A stretch of DNA of 64,000 nucleotides from Bacillus spizizenii TU-B-10 (GTDB lineage Bacteria; Bacillota; Bacilli; Bacillales; Bacillaceae): positions 4,072,857 through 4,136,856 of the forward strand of contig NC_016047.1 in the NCBI RefSeq assembly GCF_000227465.1. The letters are read 5' to 3'. Below are positions 1-9,279 of the stretch, in pieces; within the stretch, counting starts at the first letter, position 1, and the number at the start of each line of letters is the position of its first letter. Below the pieces are notes generated by a model, which saw nothing but the letters and a program-made list of their open reading frames with translations, was not told the origin of the DNA and did not search any database. The position numbers were made by a program, and so were the translations under genes.

Positions 1-806
1 GACTTTCCTGCCTGCGTTTCAACTAACGGAATGTTATACGCTTCAGAAATGGCAACCAATTCATCGCGCGCACCGGAGTATTTTGCGCCTCCGCCGACGA
101 GGATTACAGGATTTTTGCTGGCTTTAATCAGCTCCGCCGCACCTTGAAGCTCGCGCTCGCTCGGCTGCATGCGATCAATATAGTGAACCCGTTTGACGAA
201 GAAACTTTCATCAAAATCGTATGCTTCTCCTTCGACATCCTGAGAAATACAAATCGTTGCCGGACCTGCTTTTGCCGGATCAGTCATGACTTCAAACGCG
301 CGCAGCAAACTGCTCATAAGCTGCTCAGGGCGCGTAATGCGGTCCCAGTATCTCGATACAGGTTTCAATGCATCGTTTGTTGTAATCGCCGCACTGTATT
401 CTTGCTCCATTTGCTGCAGTACAGGGTCTGGCTGTCTTGTCGCAAATGTATCTGCCGGAATCAAGAGAACCGGGATATTGTTTGCCAATGCAGTACCGGC
501 TGCCGCCACTAAGTTGGCCGCTCCCGGTCCGACGGATGTAGAGACCGCATATATTTTTCTTCTCAGCATTTGTTTGCTGTACGCCATTGCGGCATGCGCC
601 ATTCCTTGTTCATTCTTCCCTTGATAGACTTTCAAATGGCCTGCATCCTGCTCAAGCGCCTGGCCAATCCCTAACACGTTTCCATGACCGAAAATTGTGA
701 AAATCCCTTCTACAAAAGGCTCTTCCTTTCCATCTACATGGATGTACTGCTGGTTTAAGAATTTAATCAGCGCTTGTGCTGTTGTTAAGCGAATTTTCTT
801 ACCCAC
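1..806 (-). CDS. iolD: IolD, trihydroxycyclohexane-1,2-dione hydrolase, N-terminal part
   Basis: Partial gene: the 3' end lies beyond base 1, and about 268 N-terminal residues are visible. IolD is a thiamine-diphosphate enzyme that opens the ring of 3D-trihydroxycyclohexane-1,2-dione to 5-deoxy-glucuronate in myo-inositol breakdown. The visible part is the TPP-enzyme N-terminal domain (acetolactate-synthase-like), with segments such as FGHGNVLG and STSVGPGA. The start is GTG at 804-806, reading MGKKIRL, preceded by AGGTGGG. It follows iolC by 32 bases on the same strand, in the iolA-B-C-D order, so it is expected to be induced by inositol through IolR. The identification rests on synteny plus sequence and is firm. 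Confidence 0.95.
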   Translation of the reverse strand, partial: MGKKIRLTTAQALIKFLNQQYIHVDGKEEPFVEGIFTIFGHGNVLGIGQALEQDAGHLKVYQGKNEQGMAHAAMAYSKQMLRRKIYAVSTSVGPGAANLVAAAGTALANNIPVLLIPADTFATRQPDPVLQQMEQEYSAAITTNDALKPVSRYWDRITRPEQLMSSLLRAFEVMTDPAKAGPATICISQDVEGEAYDFDESFFVKRVHYIDRMQPSERELQGAAELIKASKNPVILVGGGAKYSGARDELVAISEAYNIPLVETQAGK

Positions 807-838
807 AAACGATCCCACCTTTACTCGATCTTTTTCAA

Positions 839-1816
839 TTATGACTGTGCTTCAATAAGCTGTACGATTTCATCCGCAGTCGGCATCGCTTCTGACGAAC
901 TGTGCTTGCTCACCACAATGGAGGCTGAAGCGCTGCCGTATTTCAATGCCGTTTCGATGTCTTTTCCGCGGACAAGGCCATAGATAAAGGCTGACGCATA
1001 GGAATCACCGGCTCCAAAGGTTTTCAGCACTTTTGTCTTGTACGCTTGGGCGCGGAATACCTCGCCTGATTTGCTGTATGCATAAGAGCCTTCGACGCCG
1101 TGTTTGATGACAACGAGGTCGGCTGAATGGTCAAATAAATGATTGACGGATTCTTCATTGCTTCCGCCTGTGCGGTTTTCCATCACATCAAATTCATCGC
1201 GTGTGCCGATGACGATATCAGACTGCTCGGCAACCAAAGAATAGTAAACGGCTGTTTCATCTGCTGACTGCCACGTATACGGGCGGTAATCCAGTTCGAA
1301 CACCACTTTGACCTGATGCTTTTTCGCATATTGAACAGCTTTTAACACCGCTTCCCGTGACGGGCTTTTGGCGAGCGCTGTCCCGGAAACAAGCAGCATT
1401 TTCGCATTTGCGATATAGTCCTCGCTTACCTCTGAAGGCTCAAGATAAAGATCCGCCACATCATCGCGATACATTAAGATGCTGCATTCTTCAGGACTGA
1501 GGATTTCTGTAAATGCAAGACCTGCTTTGTGTCCATCTTGATCAACAATCATCTGCGTTGTATCAACGCCGGTATTTCTCATATAAGACTCTATGAATCT
1601 TCCATGCTGGTCATCTGGAATTTTGCCGATAAAGCCCGCTTTTAAGCCAAGCTTCGCGCTTCCGATCGCGATATTCGCAGGTGAACCGCCGACATATTTC
1701 GAAAATGTCATCGTTTCTTCCATTGGGCGGTTGTATTCGACTGCGTTCAGATCAATACATGCCCGGCCGATGGCAACAATATCAAAAGCCTTCTCTTCAT
1801 TGAATGTATACTTCAT
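839..1816 (-). CDS. iolC: IolC, 5-dehydro-2-deoxygluconokinase
   Basis: A 325-residue PfkB/ribokinase-family sugar kinase. It phosphorylates 5-dehydro-2-deoxy-D-gluconate (DKG) to DKG-6-phosphate; in B. subtilis this phosphate is the inducer that releases IolR. The PfkB signatures are visible: a GGSPANIA region near residue 45 and the C-terminal [10 protein letters not shown] motif with the catalytic Asp. The open frame extends 14 codons upstream, but I choose the ATG at 1814-1816 because GAGGAG precedes it at the right distance and because this avoids overlap with iolB. It lies 23 bases downstream of iolB. Confidence 0.95.
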   Translation of the reverse strand: MKYTFNEEKAFDIVAIGRACIDLNAVEYNRPMEETMTFSKYVGGSPANIAIGSAKLGLKAGFIGKIPDDQHGRFIESYMRNTGVDTTQMIVDQDGHKAGLAFTEILSPEECSILMYRDDVADLYLEPSEVSEDYIANAKMLLVSGTALAKSPSREAVLKAVQYAKKHQVKVVFELDYRPYTWQSADETAVYYSLVAEQSDIVIGTRDEFDVMENRTGGSNEESVNHLFDHSADLVVIKHGVEGSYAYSKSGEVFRAQAYKTKVLKTFGAGDSYASAFIYGLVRGKDIETALKYGSASASIVVSKHSSSEAMPTADEIVQLIEAQS

Positions 1817-1839
1817 CGTAAACAGCCACTCCTCACTTG

Positions 1840-2655
1840 TTAGCGTTCTAAAATCCACTCATGCGCCAGGTCATTATGAAACTTCCATTTCCGCGTCGGC
1901 CCTGCCATGACATTTAAATAGTAGGATGTGTATCCGTCCGGCACGCCTACCGGGTGGTATCCAGCAGGAACAATGACAACGTTTTCATTTTCTACAGTCA
2001 TTGTCTCGTCAATAGAGCGGTCATCTGTGTATACACGCTGAAACACAAAGCCCTGTCCCGGGTCTAATTCATGGTAGTACGTTTCTTCTAAGAAAGATTC
2101 CTCCGGCAAGTTGTCTTGATCGTGTTTATGAGGCGGGTAGCTGGACCAGTTGCCGCTGTCTGTATAGACTTCAACTACTAATAGGCTGTTAGCTGAAGGG
2201 TCTGAATCCGGAAGAATGTTGTGAACAGTACGTTTGTTTGAAAACTTCCCGCGATGCTCAATTCCGTTGTCTTCCGCTTTGATCAGCTTTGTCGGAAGCT
2301 GTTTTTCCGATGGAGAATAGCAAAGCGCCACTCTTGCGTCGCTGACCGCTGTGATCTCAAATGCACGATCATTTGAAATATAGACGCTGTCTGTCGGTTT
2401 TCGTTCGAATACGCTTTCACGCGTGCCGATATTCTCAAAAGTTGACTCATGATCGGTGACTGTAATTTTTCCTGTGACCGCAACAATACAGATTTCTTGT
2501 TTTTTCAATTCTTCTGCATAGCTGGAACCGGAAGCGAGATCTAACACTTTAAACTCTACATAGGTGAGATCAGAGTTGGATTTTGTTACTTCGTGCACCA
2601 GTTTGACCCCATTAGATACTTCATTCGACTGCGGCTTACGCAACAAATAACTCAT
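1840..2655 (-). CDS. iolB: IolB, 5-deoxy-glucuronate isomerase
   Basis: A 271-residue bicupin-type isomerase that converts 5-deoxy-D-glucuronate to 5-dehydro-2-deoxygluconate, between IolD and IolC in inositol catabolism. The C-terminal cupin shows likely metal ligands in YPPHKHD (near residue 175) and the following ETYYHE segment. An AGGAGGGC ribosome site precedes the ATG at 2653-2655. A perfect catabolite-responsive element lies inside the coding region (separate entry), so the gene also carries a regulatory site for the operon. It sits 74 bases downstream of iolA. Confidence 0.95.
   Translation of the reverse strand: MSYLLRKPQSNEVSNGVKLVHEVTKSNSDLTYVEFKVLDLASGSSYAEELKKQEICIVAVTGKITVTDHESTFENIGTRESVFERKPTDSVYISNDRAFEITAVSDARVALCYSPSEKQLPTKLIKAEDNGIEHRGKFSNKRTVHNILPDSDPSANSLLVVEVYTDSGNWSSYPPHKHDQDNLPEESFLEETYYHELDPGQGFVFQRVYTDDRSIDETMTVENENVVIVPAGYHPVGVPDGYTSYYLNVMAGPTRKWKFHNDLAHEWILER
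1974..1987. promoter_or_regulatory. cre site inside iolB (CcpA binding)
   Basis: TGACAACGTTTTCA (reverse TGAAAACGTTGTCA) matches the cre consensus TGWNANCGNTNWCA at every defined position. A cre inside iolB is known to mediate CcpA repression of the B. subtilis iol operon; this site is in the right gene and orientation to be its counterpart. Confidence 0.85.
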
Positions 2656-2729
2656 AGTGAAGCCCTCCTCTTTCTATTGTAAGAATGAGTCCGAACAGCG
2701 CACATGGACGCCGTTCGGATGTTCGTCGT

Positions 2730-4193
2730 TTAGTTGAAATCAGGTGCCGGATATCTTGCCGTAACCACTTTTTTACGTGTATAGAAGTCGACGCTGTCTT
2801 TTCCGTTCGCATGCAGCGTTCCAAAGAATGATGACTTCCAGCCTGAGAATGGGAAGAACGCCATCGGAGCCGGAACACCCAAGTTGATGCCGAGCATACC
2901 CGCATCAATGTTTTCACGGAAGTAGCGGATTGCGTTTGAGTTGGATGTGAACAGGCAAGCACCGTTCGCAAACTCAGACTTATTGGCAATCTCAATTGCT
3001 TCTTTTAGGTGTTTCACGCGGATGACAGATAAGACCGGAGCAAAAATTTCATCTTTCCAGATCGTCATCTCTGTCGTGACATTATCAAAGATCGTCGGGC
3101 CGACAAAGTAGCCGTCGTCAGACACATTTTCACGTCCGTCACATACGAGTCTCGCGCCTTCTTCAAGCCCTTTTTCGATATAGCTGAGCGTGCGCTGCTT
3201 GTTGTCTTCGCGAATAACCGGTCCTAAGAACACGCCGTCATCAAGGCCGTTACCGATTTTAATGTCAGCCACTTTTTCCTGCAGCTTCGCCATAAACTCA
3301 TCAGCGATTCCTTCTTCAACCGTCACAACCGCACAAGCCATGCAGCGTTCACCGGCAGAACCGAAGGCTGCTCCAATAATGTTTGTGATTGTGTCTTCGA
3401 GATTCGCATCGTTCAGGACAATCGTATGGTTTTTCGCGCCAGTCAGAGATTGAACGCGTTTTAAGTTTTCGCTTCCTTTTTTGTAGACATATTCGCCGAC
3501 CGGCTTGGAGCCTACGAATGAAATCGCTTTAATTTCAGGATGCTCGAGGATGCCGTTCACAACGTCATGCGCACCGTATACGACGTTGAATACCCCTTTC
3601 GGAAGGCCCGCTTTTTCAAAAAGTTCAACCAATTTCTCTGTTAACAGCGGTGTCCGCTCAGATGGTTTTAAAATAAATGTGTTGCCGAGCGCGATTGCCA
3701 TCGGGAACATCCAGCAAGGAACCATCATCGGGAAGTTGAATGGCGCGATTCCGCCGACAACTCCGATTGGGTAGCGGTAGTTGGCCGCTTCAACATCTGT
3801 TGCAATGGAAGCAAGTGAGTCACCCATCATCAGGGAAGGTGCTCCAGCCGCGAATTCTACGTTTTCAATTCCGCGTCCCACTTCTCCAAGAGCTTCTTTT
3901 GTGTTTTTTCCATTTTCAATGGTAATCAGATGAGCAAGTTCTTCTCTATGCTGAGACAGCAGCTGCTGGAAGTTAAATAGGATTCTGGCACGGCGCGGAA
4001 CCGCCACTTTTGACCAAGTTTTAAACGCCTCAGACGCTGTTTGCGCTGCGTAATCGATATCCTCTTTTGTTGAAATCGGCACTTGGCACAGCACTTCTTT
4101 CGTCGCCGGATTCACAACGTCTTCGTATTTATCTGTTTTGCTTTCAACCCATTCACCGTTGATGTAGTTTTTTAATTTTCTGATTTCTGCCAT
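2730..4193 (-). CDS. iolA: IolA, methylmalonate/malonate-semialdehyde dehydrogenase (CoA-acylating)
   Basis: A 487-residue aldehyde dehydrogenase that oxidises malonic semialdehyde with NAD and CoA to acetyl-CoA and CO2, the last step of inositol catabolism. Family features are APFNFPMM in the Rossmann region, FVGSKPVGE, and the catalytic cysteine in GERCMAC near residue 285. The open frame continues 10 codons upstream, but the ATG at 4191-4193 (MAEIRKL) has AAGGAGGC at ideal spacing. It is the first gene of the minus-strand operon; the long spacer to iolR holds the operator. Confidence 0.96.
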   Translation of the reverse strand: MAEIRKLKNYINGEWVESKTDKYEDVVNPATKEVLCQVPISTKEDIDYAAQTASEAFKTWSKVAVPRRARILFNFQQLLSQHREELAHLITIENGKNTKEALGEVGRGIENVEFAAGAPSLMMGDSLASIATDVEAANYRYPIGVVGGIAPFNFPMMVPCWMFPMAIALGNTFILKPSERTPLLTEKLVELFEKAGLPKGVFNVVYGAHDVVNGILEHPEIKAISFVGSKPVGEYVYKKGSENLKRVQSLTGAKNHTIVLNDANLEDTITNIIGAAFGSAGERCMACAVVTVEEGIADEFMAKLQEKVADIKIGNGLDDGVFLGPVIREDNKQRTLSYIEKGLEEGARLVCDGRENVSDDGYFVGPTIFDNVTTEMTIWKDEIFAPVLSVIRVKHLKEAIEIANKSEFANGACLFTSNSNAIRYFRENIDAGMLGINLGVPAPMAFFPFSGWKSSFFGTLHANGKDSVDFYTRKKVVTARYPAPDFN

Positions 4194-4285
4194 TCTTATT
4201 GCCTCCTTCATTAGTAAACACATACACTTGTATGGATGGTTCAGGATAGATTCATATCAATATCCACTGTTTCAGTAAGCCAAGA

Positions 4286-4299
4286 ATTAAACGCTTTCA
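4286..4299 (-). promoter_or_regulatory. cre-like site upstream of iolA
   Basis: On the minus strand this reads TGAAAGCGTTTAAT, which fits the cre consensus except for the last two bases. It lies about 95 bases upstream of the iolA start, in the leader or promoter region. CcpA binding is an inference from position and sequence. Confidence 0.5.
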
Positions 4300-4367
4300 A
4301 AAAAACCAAAAAAATAAAAGGCGATGCAATTTTAGATACAAGCAACCAATTCATGCACAACAGGTTA

Positions 4368-4389
4368 CTTTTTGGTCATTTCTTGGTTA
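4368..4389 (-). promoter_or_regulatory. Tandem IolR operator repeats
   Basis: On the minus strand two 11-bp units, TAACCAAGAAA and TGACCAAAAAG, lie directly next to each other. Both match the IolR repeat WRAYCAADARD, as I recall it, at every position. They sit in the spacer between the divergent iolA and iolR genes, where IolR is known to repress the iol operon and its own gene. Apart from this and the cre-like site, the spacer (4194-4610) is AT-rich promoter sequence without a convincing gene. Confidence 0.8.
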
Positions 4390-4610
4390 TATTCTAATCG
4401 CATAATACCCATAAGTCAATCATAAACACTAAATTTTTTCATTATTTTTATTATACTAATCTTTTAACTCATTAAGAGAGTAACGAGAAGTCCATCGAAT
4501 CTTGCAAAAGATATACACCGATGTTATCATTTTTTAAGCAACTATTGATCAACTCTTGGGTTTTATTATATATTTATGTTACGTAAAGATTCAAGAAGGA
4601 GTTTATTTAT

Positions 4611-5366
4611 ATGAAACTGATGCGGATTCAGGAAATGGAGGAGTACATTTTATCGCATGGCACTGTTTCCTTAGATGAGCTGTGCCAGGTGTTCAATGTC
4701 TCTAAAAACACAGTCAGACGTGATATCAACAAGCTAACAGAAAAGGGTGCGATTGAAAAAGTATACGGCGGCGTAACATCTATTGAGAAAACCGCATTAG
4801 TTCCTTTTGAGAATCGCACCATTCAGCACCAAGATGAAAAAACAAAGATTGCTCACTATGCTTCCCGTTTTATTGACGATCACGATTTGATTTTCATTGA
4901 TTCAGGAACAACAACAAAGTCTATTCTCGATACGCTTGATCCTGCCAAAAATGTCACCATTTTAACCAACAGTTTAGACATTATCAATGCAGCATCAGCT
5001 TTGAAGCATATCAACTTAATCATTATCGGAAACAATTATAAGAGAAAAACGCGCTCCTTTGTCGGCATGGACGACCCGGCTATGCTTGATAAGTACAATA
5101 TCAACAAAGCCTTTATGTCTGCTACCGGAACGACGCTGACACACGGATTGACCAATTCGGATCTGCTCGAGTACGAAATTAAAAAAAGGATTTCGGAAAA
5201 AGCAAAAGAAGTGTATTTATTGGCTGACCATTCTAAATTCGGAAAATCAACGCTACTGACGTATGCGCCGTTTGACAGGCTGCATTGCATTGTGACATCC
5301 CAGCCATTAGATGACGAGTACACGCAGTATTGCAATGAGCACCAAATCGGCATTCATCTGGCCTAG
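4611..5366 (+). CDS. iolR: IolR, DeoR-family repressor of inositol genes
   Basis: A 251-residue DeoR-family regulator. The N-terminal helix-turn-helix covers roughly residues 15-45 ([20 protein letters not shown]). The rest is the sugar-phosphate sensing domain with the typical DSGTTT loop near residue 100. It represses iolABCDEFGHIJ and iolRS; DKG-6-phosphate relieves repression. AGAAGGAG precedes the ATG. It is divergent from iolA, and iolS follows 53 bases downstream, matching the iolRS transcription unit. Confidence 0.96.
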   Translation: MKLMRIQEMEEYILSHGTVSLDELCQVFNVSKNTVRRDINKLTEKGAIEKVYGGVTSIEKTALVPFENRTIQHQDEKTKIAHYASRFIDDHDLIFIDSGTTTKSILDTLDPAKNVTILTNSLDIINAASALKHINLIIIGNNYKRKTRSFVGMDDPAMLDKYNINKAFMSATGTTLTHGLTNSDLLEYEIKKRISEKAKEVYLLADHSKFGKSTLLTYAPFDRLHCIVTSQPLDDEYTQYCNEHQIGIHLA

Positions 5367-5419
5367 CGGTTACAATAGTGTTGAGAGTCTTTCATCCATT
5401 TTATTCTAGGAGGCAGATC

Positions 5420-6352
5420 ATGAAAAAAGCTACGCTCGGAAAATCAGACTTGCAGGTATTCCCTATCGGGTTAGGAACAAATGCTGTCGGAGGACATAAC
5501 CTCTACCCGAACCTGAATGAAGAAACCGGAAAAGAATTGGTTCGCGAGGCGATCCGTAATGGCGTGACGATGTTAGATACCGCTTATATTTACGGGATCG
5601 GCCGTTCCGAAGAATTAATTGGTGAAGTGCTGCGCGAATTCAACCGTGAAGATGTTGTCATCGCGACGAAAGCCGCGCACAGAAAACAAGGAAATGACTT
5701 TGTCTTTGATAATTCACCAGAATTCCTTAAGAAATCAGTTGATGAAAGCCTGAAGCGTTTGAATACGGATTATATCGATTTGTTCTACATTCACTTCCCG
5801 GACGAACATACGCCTAAGGATGAAGCTGTCAACGCGCTGAATGAGATGAAGCAAGCCGGAAAAATCCGCTCCATCGGTGTATCCAACTTCTCTTTAGAGC
5901 AATTGAAAGAAGCAAACAAAGACGGATTGGTAGATGTATTGCAAGGCGAATACAACCTGTTAAACCGTGAAGCGGAAAAGACATTCTTCCCGTATACGAA
6001 GGAGCATAATATTTCATTTATCCCTTACTTCCCGCTCGTATCAGGATTATTGGCCGGAAAGTATACAGAAGATACAACGTTCCCTGAAGGAGACCTGCGA
6101 AACGAACAGGAACACTTCAAGGGCGAGCGTTTCAAAGAAAATATCAGAAAGGTCAACAAGCTTGCGCCGATTGCTGAAAAGCACAACGTAGACATCCCAC
6201 ACATCGTATTGGCTTGGTATTTGACAAGACCGGAAATTGATATTTTAATCCCTGGAGCAAAACGTGCCGATCAGTTGATTGATAACATCAAAACAGCTGA
6301 CGTGACGCTTTCTCAAGAGGATATTTCGTTTATTGATAAGCTGTTCTCATAA
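5420..6352 (+). CDS. iolS: IolS, aldo-keto reductase
   Basis: A 310-residue NADPH-dependent aldo-keto reductase of the AKR11 type. Visible features are DTAYIYG with the catalytic Tyr near residue 55, a TKAAHR segment with the Lys, and the C-terminal NADP-binding region [10 protein letters not shown]. The natural substrate is uncertain; the gene is co-transcribed with iolR, but a required role in inositol use is not established to my knowledge. I choose the ATG at 5420 (MKKATLGK), after TAGGAGG, over an upstream in-frame start at 5378. Confidence 0.93.
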   Translation: MKKATLGKSDLQVFPIGLGTNAVGGHNLYPNLNEETGKELVREAIRNGVTMLDTAYIYGIGRSEELIGEVLREFNREDVVIATKAAHRKQGNDFVFDNSPEFLKKSVDESLKRLNTDYIDLFYIHFPDEHTPKDEAVNALNEMKQAGKIRSIGVSNFSLEQLKEANKDGLVDVLQGEYNLLNREAEKTFFPYTKEHNISFIPYFPLVSGLLAGKYTEDTTFPEGDLRNEQEHFKGERFKENIRKVNKLAPIAEKHNVDIPHIVLAWYLTRPEIDILIPGAKRADQLIDNIKTADVTLSQEDISFIDKLFS

Positions 6353-6360
6353 GAAGCAGA

Positions 6361-6392
6361 AAACAGCCTTCCCCACTGGGAAGGCTGTTTTT
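6361..6392 (+). terminator. Intrinsic terminator after iolS
   Basis: AACAGCCTTCCC and GGGAAGGCTGTT form a strong stem with a four-base loop, followed by a T run. It ends the iolRS unit. The next 277 bases to 6669 are a spacer in which I see no gene, only AT-rich upstream sequence of the following operon. Confidence 0.9.
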
Positions 6393-6669
6393 ATTTGTGC
6401 AAAATTGATCTATCATCCTATGATGCTTGATGAATTAGCAGCTTCAGTGAATAACTGATTTTGAAGCAAAAACTTACAAAAAGAGCCATAAATCCGATAA
6501 AATAAAGGTAGGTTATCTCAGAAAGAAAGTGATTGAAAAAGCAAAACAAGATATGAAACGTTAGTATCATCTAGAAATAAGAGACTCATGTGTTAAAAAA
6601 ATCTGACCAGCTATTTTTATTTGCTGCTTAGAATAACGGGCCGTTTCGGCGGTCTATGGAGGAAACAGA

Positions 6670-7320
6670 ATGAAACTTACATATGTAAAAGCTTTTGTTG
6701 CAGTAATCGTTGCTTTAGGTGTACTGCTGCCATCAACCATTTCTCATGCAAAAAGTTTTAGCGGCCGCTCATCATCTAGTTACAGCAGCCGAAGTTCAAG
6801 CTCATCATACAGCGGAAGCTATAAATCCAGCCCAAAATCAAACTATAGTTCAGGAGCAAGCTCTTCAAGCAAAAATCCCAAGACGTCTGACGATTCATCA
6901 TCATCGATTTCTCTAAAAAAGAAACCTTCGGAAAAGTCTAGCTCATCAAGCGCTAAAAAATCGTCAGGCACATTTTCCGGCGCCACCTCAAAAGTAAGCG
7001 GAAAGACATACAGCGGAAAAACGTCTAAAGCTTATGTTGGCGGACGTTATGTTTCAGTCAATCATTACTACAATGCAGGATTCTCGCCATCGGGATGGTT
7101 TGGATATTATAGCGGATTTACAATGGGCATGTTCATGATCAGCATGATGCACCCTTGGGGTTACACCTATCATCCAGTCGGGGGCCCAGGCTATGTTTCT
7201 TATGGCGCTTCACCAATTGCCTGGATCGTTGACGTCATTGCTCTGATCATTATTTTACTCATTGTCATCGCATTGATCCGCGCATTCAAAACACCGAAGA
7301 CGTACAGAAGGAGCTTTTAG
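6670..7320 (+). CDS. Serine-rich exported membrane protein (probable YxcE-type)
   Basis: A 216-residue protein of unknown function. It starts with a signal-peptide-like hydrophobic stretch ending in SHAKS (residues 1-28). A very serine-rich, low-complexity, lysine-containing region follows (about 30-105), then a Gly/Tyr/Met-rich stretch, and a C-terminal membrane helix (about 185-205, IVDVIALIIILLIVIAL). This resembles a cell-surface or membrane-anchored protein with a flexible extracellular segment. GGAGG precedes the ATG. The start of yxcD is only four bases after its stop, so the two probably form an operon. From its place I think it corresponds to yxcE of strain 168, but I am not certain of the name. 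Confidence 0.75.
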   Translation: MKLTYVKAFVAVIVALGVLLPSTISHAKSFSGRSSSSYSSRSSSSSYSGSYKSSPKSNYSSGASSSSKNPKTSDDSSSSISLKKKPSEKSSSSSAKKSSGTFSGATSKVSGKTYSGKTSKAYVGGRYVSVNHYYNAGFSPSGWFGYYSGFTMGMFMISMMHPWGYTYHPVGGPGYVSYGASPIAWIVDVIALIIILLIVIALIRAFKTPKTYRRSF

Positions 7321-7323
7321 GTA

Positions 7324-7629
7324 ATGAAATTAGTATTAAATGAGCAAGAAGTTGTAGACGGGATTTGTGTGTATATTTCTAATGAAGAAGAGATTTACCC
7401 TGAGGACGTTGAAGTAAAAGAGCTGTCTTACAACAAGCGGACAGGATTCTTCGCTGAAGCCAAATATGGCCTGCACCACAAGCAGCTTGTGTCAGATGAC
7501 ATTTCAGAAGGCATTATTCAGTTCTTAGAGGAATACCACAACTTCAATCCAGACGTTACAGCAGTTGAATTGCAATTTGATAAGAAAAAAGGATTCTCCG
7601 CCTTGGTTTTCGTCAACGAGGGAGAATAA
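7324..7629 (+). CDS. yxcD: YxcD, DUF2653 family protein
   Basis: A small acidic soluble protein of 101 residues, reading MKLVLNEQEVVDGICVYI. It appears to belong to the DUF2653 (YxcD) family, whose function is unknown. There is no signal peptide or membrane segment. It is translationally close to the preceding serine-rich membrane protein (three-base gap), which suggests a shared role at the envelope; this is inference. A terminator follows directly. Confidence 0.85.
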   Translation: MKLVLNEQEVVDGICVYISNEEEIYPEDVEVKELSYNKRTGFFAEAKYGLHHKQLVSDDISEGIIQFLEEYHNFNPDVTAVELQFDKKKGFSALVFVNEGE

Positions 7630-7634
7630 AAATC

Positions 7635-7665
7635 AAAACCTTACTCCGTGCGAGTAAGGTTTTTT
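7635..7665 (+). terminator. Terminator after yxcD
   Basis: AAAACCTTACTC and GAGTAAGGTTTT pair around a short loop and are followed by Ts. Confidence 0.88.
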
Positions 7666-7766
7666 ATGATGATTTGTCCTGGGCATATGCTTTGAGATGC
7701 TTAGCATTCCCGTACTCACTGGATCTGTCACCTTACGTAAAAATCGCTAACTTTTTTAAAACAAAT

Positions 7767-7793
7767 GTTTCAAATCAGATAGGAAAAGGGTAC
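7767..7793 (+). promoter_or_regulatory. Sigma-B-type promoter of csbC
   Basis: GTTTCA, a 15-base spacer and GGGTAC match the general-stress sigma-B pattern GTTTaa-N12-15-GGGtAt. The position, 65 bases before csbC, agrees with the known sigma-B control of csbC in B. subtilis. Confidence 0.75.
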
Positions 7794-7857
7794 TACTCTA
7801 TTAACTTTGTTAAACATAAGAGATACTCATTGGCCTAACAACTGAGGGGGAACATTT

Positions 7858-9243
7858 GTGAAGACAAACACAAGGAAATATTTGATCTACTTTTTTGGCG
7901 CTTTAGGAGGGCTGCTTTACGGTTATGATACGGGCGTCATCTCTGGAGCGCTGCTGTTTATCAACAATGATATTCCTTTAACGACATTGACAGAAGGATT
8001 GGTTGTCAGCATGCTGCTCCTTGGCGCGATTTTCGGTTCTGCCTTAAGCGGCACATGCTCCGATCGCTGGGGCAGGAGAAAAGTTGTATTTGTGCTTTCC
8101 ATCATTTTTATTATTGGTGCGCTCGCTTGCGCGTTTTCTCAAACGGTCGGCATGCTGATTGCATCTCGGGTGATACTCGGGTTGGCCGTCGGCGGTTCAA
8201 CGGCGCTTGTGCCCGTGTACCTGTCAGAAATGGCACCGACGAAAATCCGCGGGACACTCGGCACAATGAACAACTTAATGGTTGTTACCGGTATTTTATT
8301 AGCATATATCGTAAACTATCTGTTCACGCCGTTTGAAGCGTGGCGCTGGATGGTGGGACTGGCTGCGGTGCCTGCAGTGCTTTTATTAATCGGGATCGCA
8401 TTTATGCCTGAATCACCAAGATGGCTCGTAAAGCGCGGGCGTGAAGATGAAGCGAAAGACATTATGAAAATCACTCATGACCAAGAAAATATTGAGCAGG
8501 AACTAGCAGATATGAAAGAAGCGGAAGCTGGGAAAAAAGAAACAACACTTGGTTTGCTAAAAGCAAAATGGATTCGTCCTATGCTTCTCATTGGCATCGG
8601 CCTTGCCGTTTTTCAGCAGGCGGTCGGCATTAACACGGTCATCTACTATGCGCCAACCATTTTTACAAAGGCCGGTCTCGGCACATCGGCGTCAGTGCTC
8701 GGCACAATGGGTATCGGTGTACTCAACGTGATGATGTGTATTACAGCTATGATTTTGATCGACCGCATCGGCCGCAAAAAGCTGCTGATTTGGGGAAGCG
8801 TCGGCATTACACTGAGCTTGGCTGCATTAGCAGCTGTGCTCCTGACACTGGGTCTCTCTACATCAACAGCATGGCTGACTGTCGTTTTTCTCGGAGTCTA
8901 TATCGTATTTTACCAGGCAACATGGGGTCCGGTTGTATGGGTTCTGATGCCTGAGCTCTTCCCATCCAAAGTACGCGGAGCCGCAACAGGCTTTACTACT
9001 TTAGTGTTATCAGCAACCAACCTGATCGTGTCGCTCGTCTTCCCGCTGATGCTCAGCGCCATGGGCATCGCATGGGTCTTTACAATTTTTTCAGTCATCT
9101 GCCTGCTTTCATTTTTCTTCGCCCTCTACATGGTTCCGGAAACCAAAGGGAAAAGCTTGGAGGAAATTGAAGCAAGCCTGAAAAAACGGTTTAAAAAGAA
9201 GAAAAGCAGCCAAAACCAAGTGCTGAGTGAGCGTACATTATAA
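7858..9243 (+). CDS. csbC: CsbC, sugar transporter of the major facilitator superfamily
   Basis: A 461-residue, 12-helix sugar porter that probably imports a sugar by proton symport; the substrate is not fixed by sequence. Sugar-porter signatures are GGLLYGYDTGVISGA in helix 1, DRWGRRK in loop 2-3, PESPRWL before the central loop, DRIGRKK in the second half and PETKGKSLEEIE at the end. The start is GTG at 7858 after GAGGGGGA. The gene is expressed alone behind a sigma-B-type promoter. Confidence 0.92.
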   Translation: MKTNTRKYLIYFFGALGGLLYGYDTGVISGALLFINNDIPLTTLTEGLVVSMLLLGAIFGSALSGTCSDRWGRRKVVFVLSIIFIIGALACAFSQTVGMLIASRVILGLAVGGSTALVPVYLSEMAPTKIRGTLGTMNNLMVVTGILLAYIVNYLFTPFEAWRWMVGLAAVPAVLLLIGIAFMPESPRWLVKRGREDEAKDIMKITHDQENIEQELADMKEAEAGKKETTLGLLKAKWIRPMLLIGIGLAVFQQAVGINTVIYYAPTIFTKAGLGTSASVLGTMGIGVLNVMMCITAMILIDRIGRKKLLIWGSVGITLSLAALAAVLLTLGLSTSTAWLTVVFLGVYIVFYQATWGPVVWVLMPELFPSKVRGAATGFTTLVLSATNLIVSLVFPLMLSAMGIAWVFTIFSVICLLSFFFALYMVPETKGKSLEEIEASLKKRFKKKKSSQNQVLSERTL

Positions 9244-9278
9244 AAAAAGGAATCGTCTCAAGGGACGATTCCTTTTTT
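9242..9278. terminator. Bidirectional terminator between csbC and htpG
   Basis: AAAAGGAATCGTC and GACGATTCCTTTT form a long stem with A and T runs on opposite sides, so it can end both converging genes. Confidence 0.9.
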
Positions 9279-9279
9279 A

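Noticed and set aside
6540..6580. GAAACGTT as part of an extracytoplasmic-sigma promoter before the serine-rich protein gene
   Set aside because: No matching -10 element (CGTA or CGTC) occurs at the required distance.
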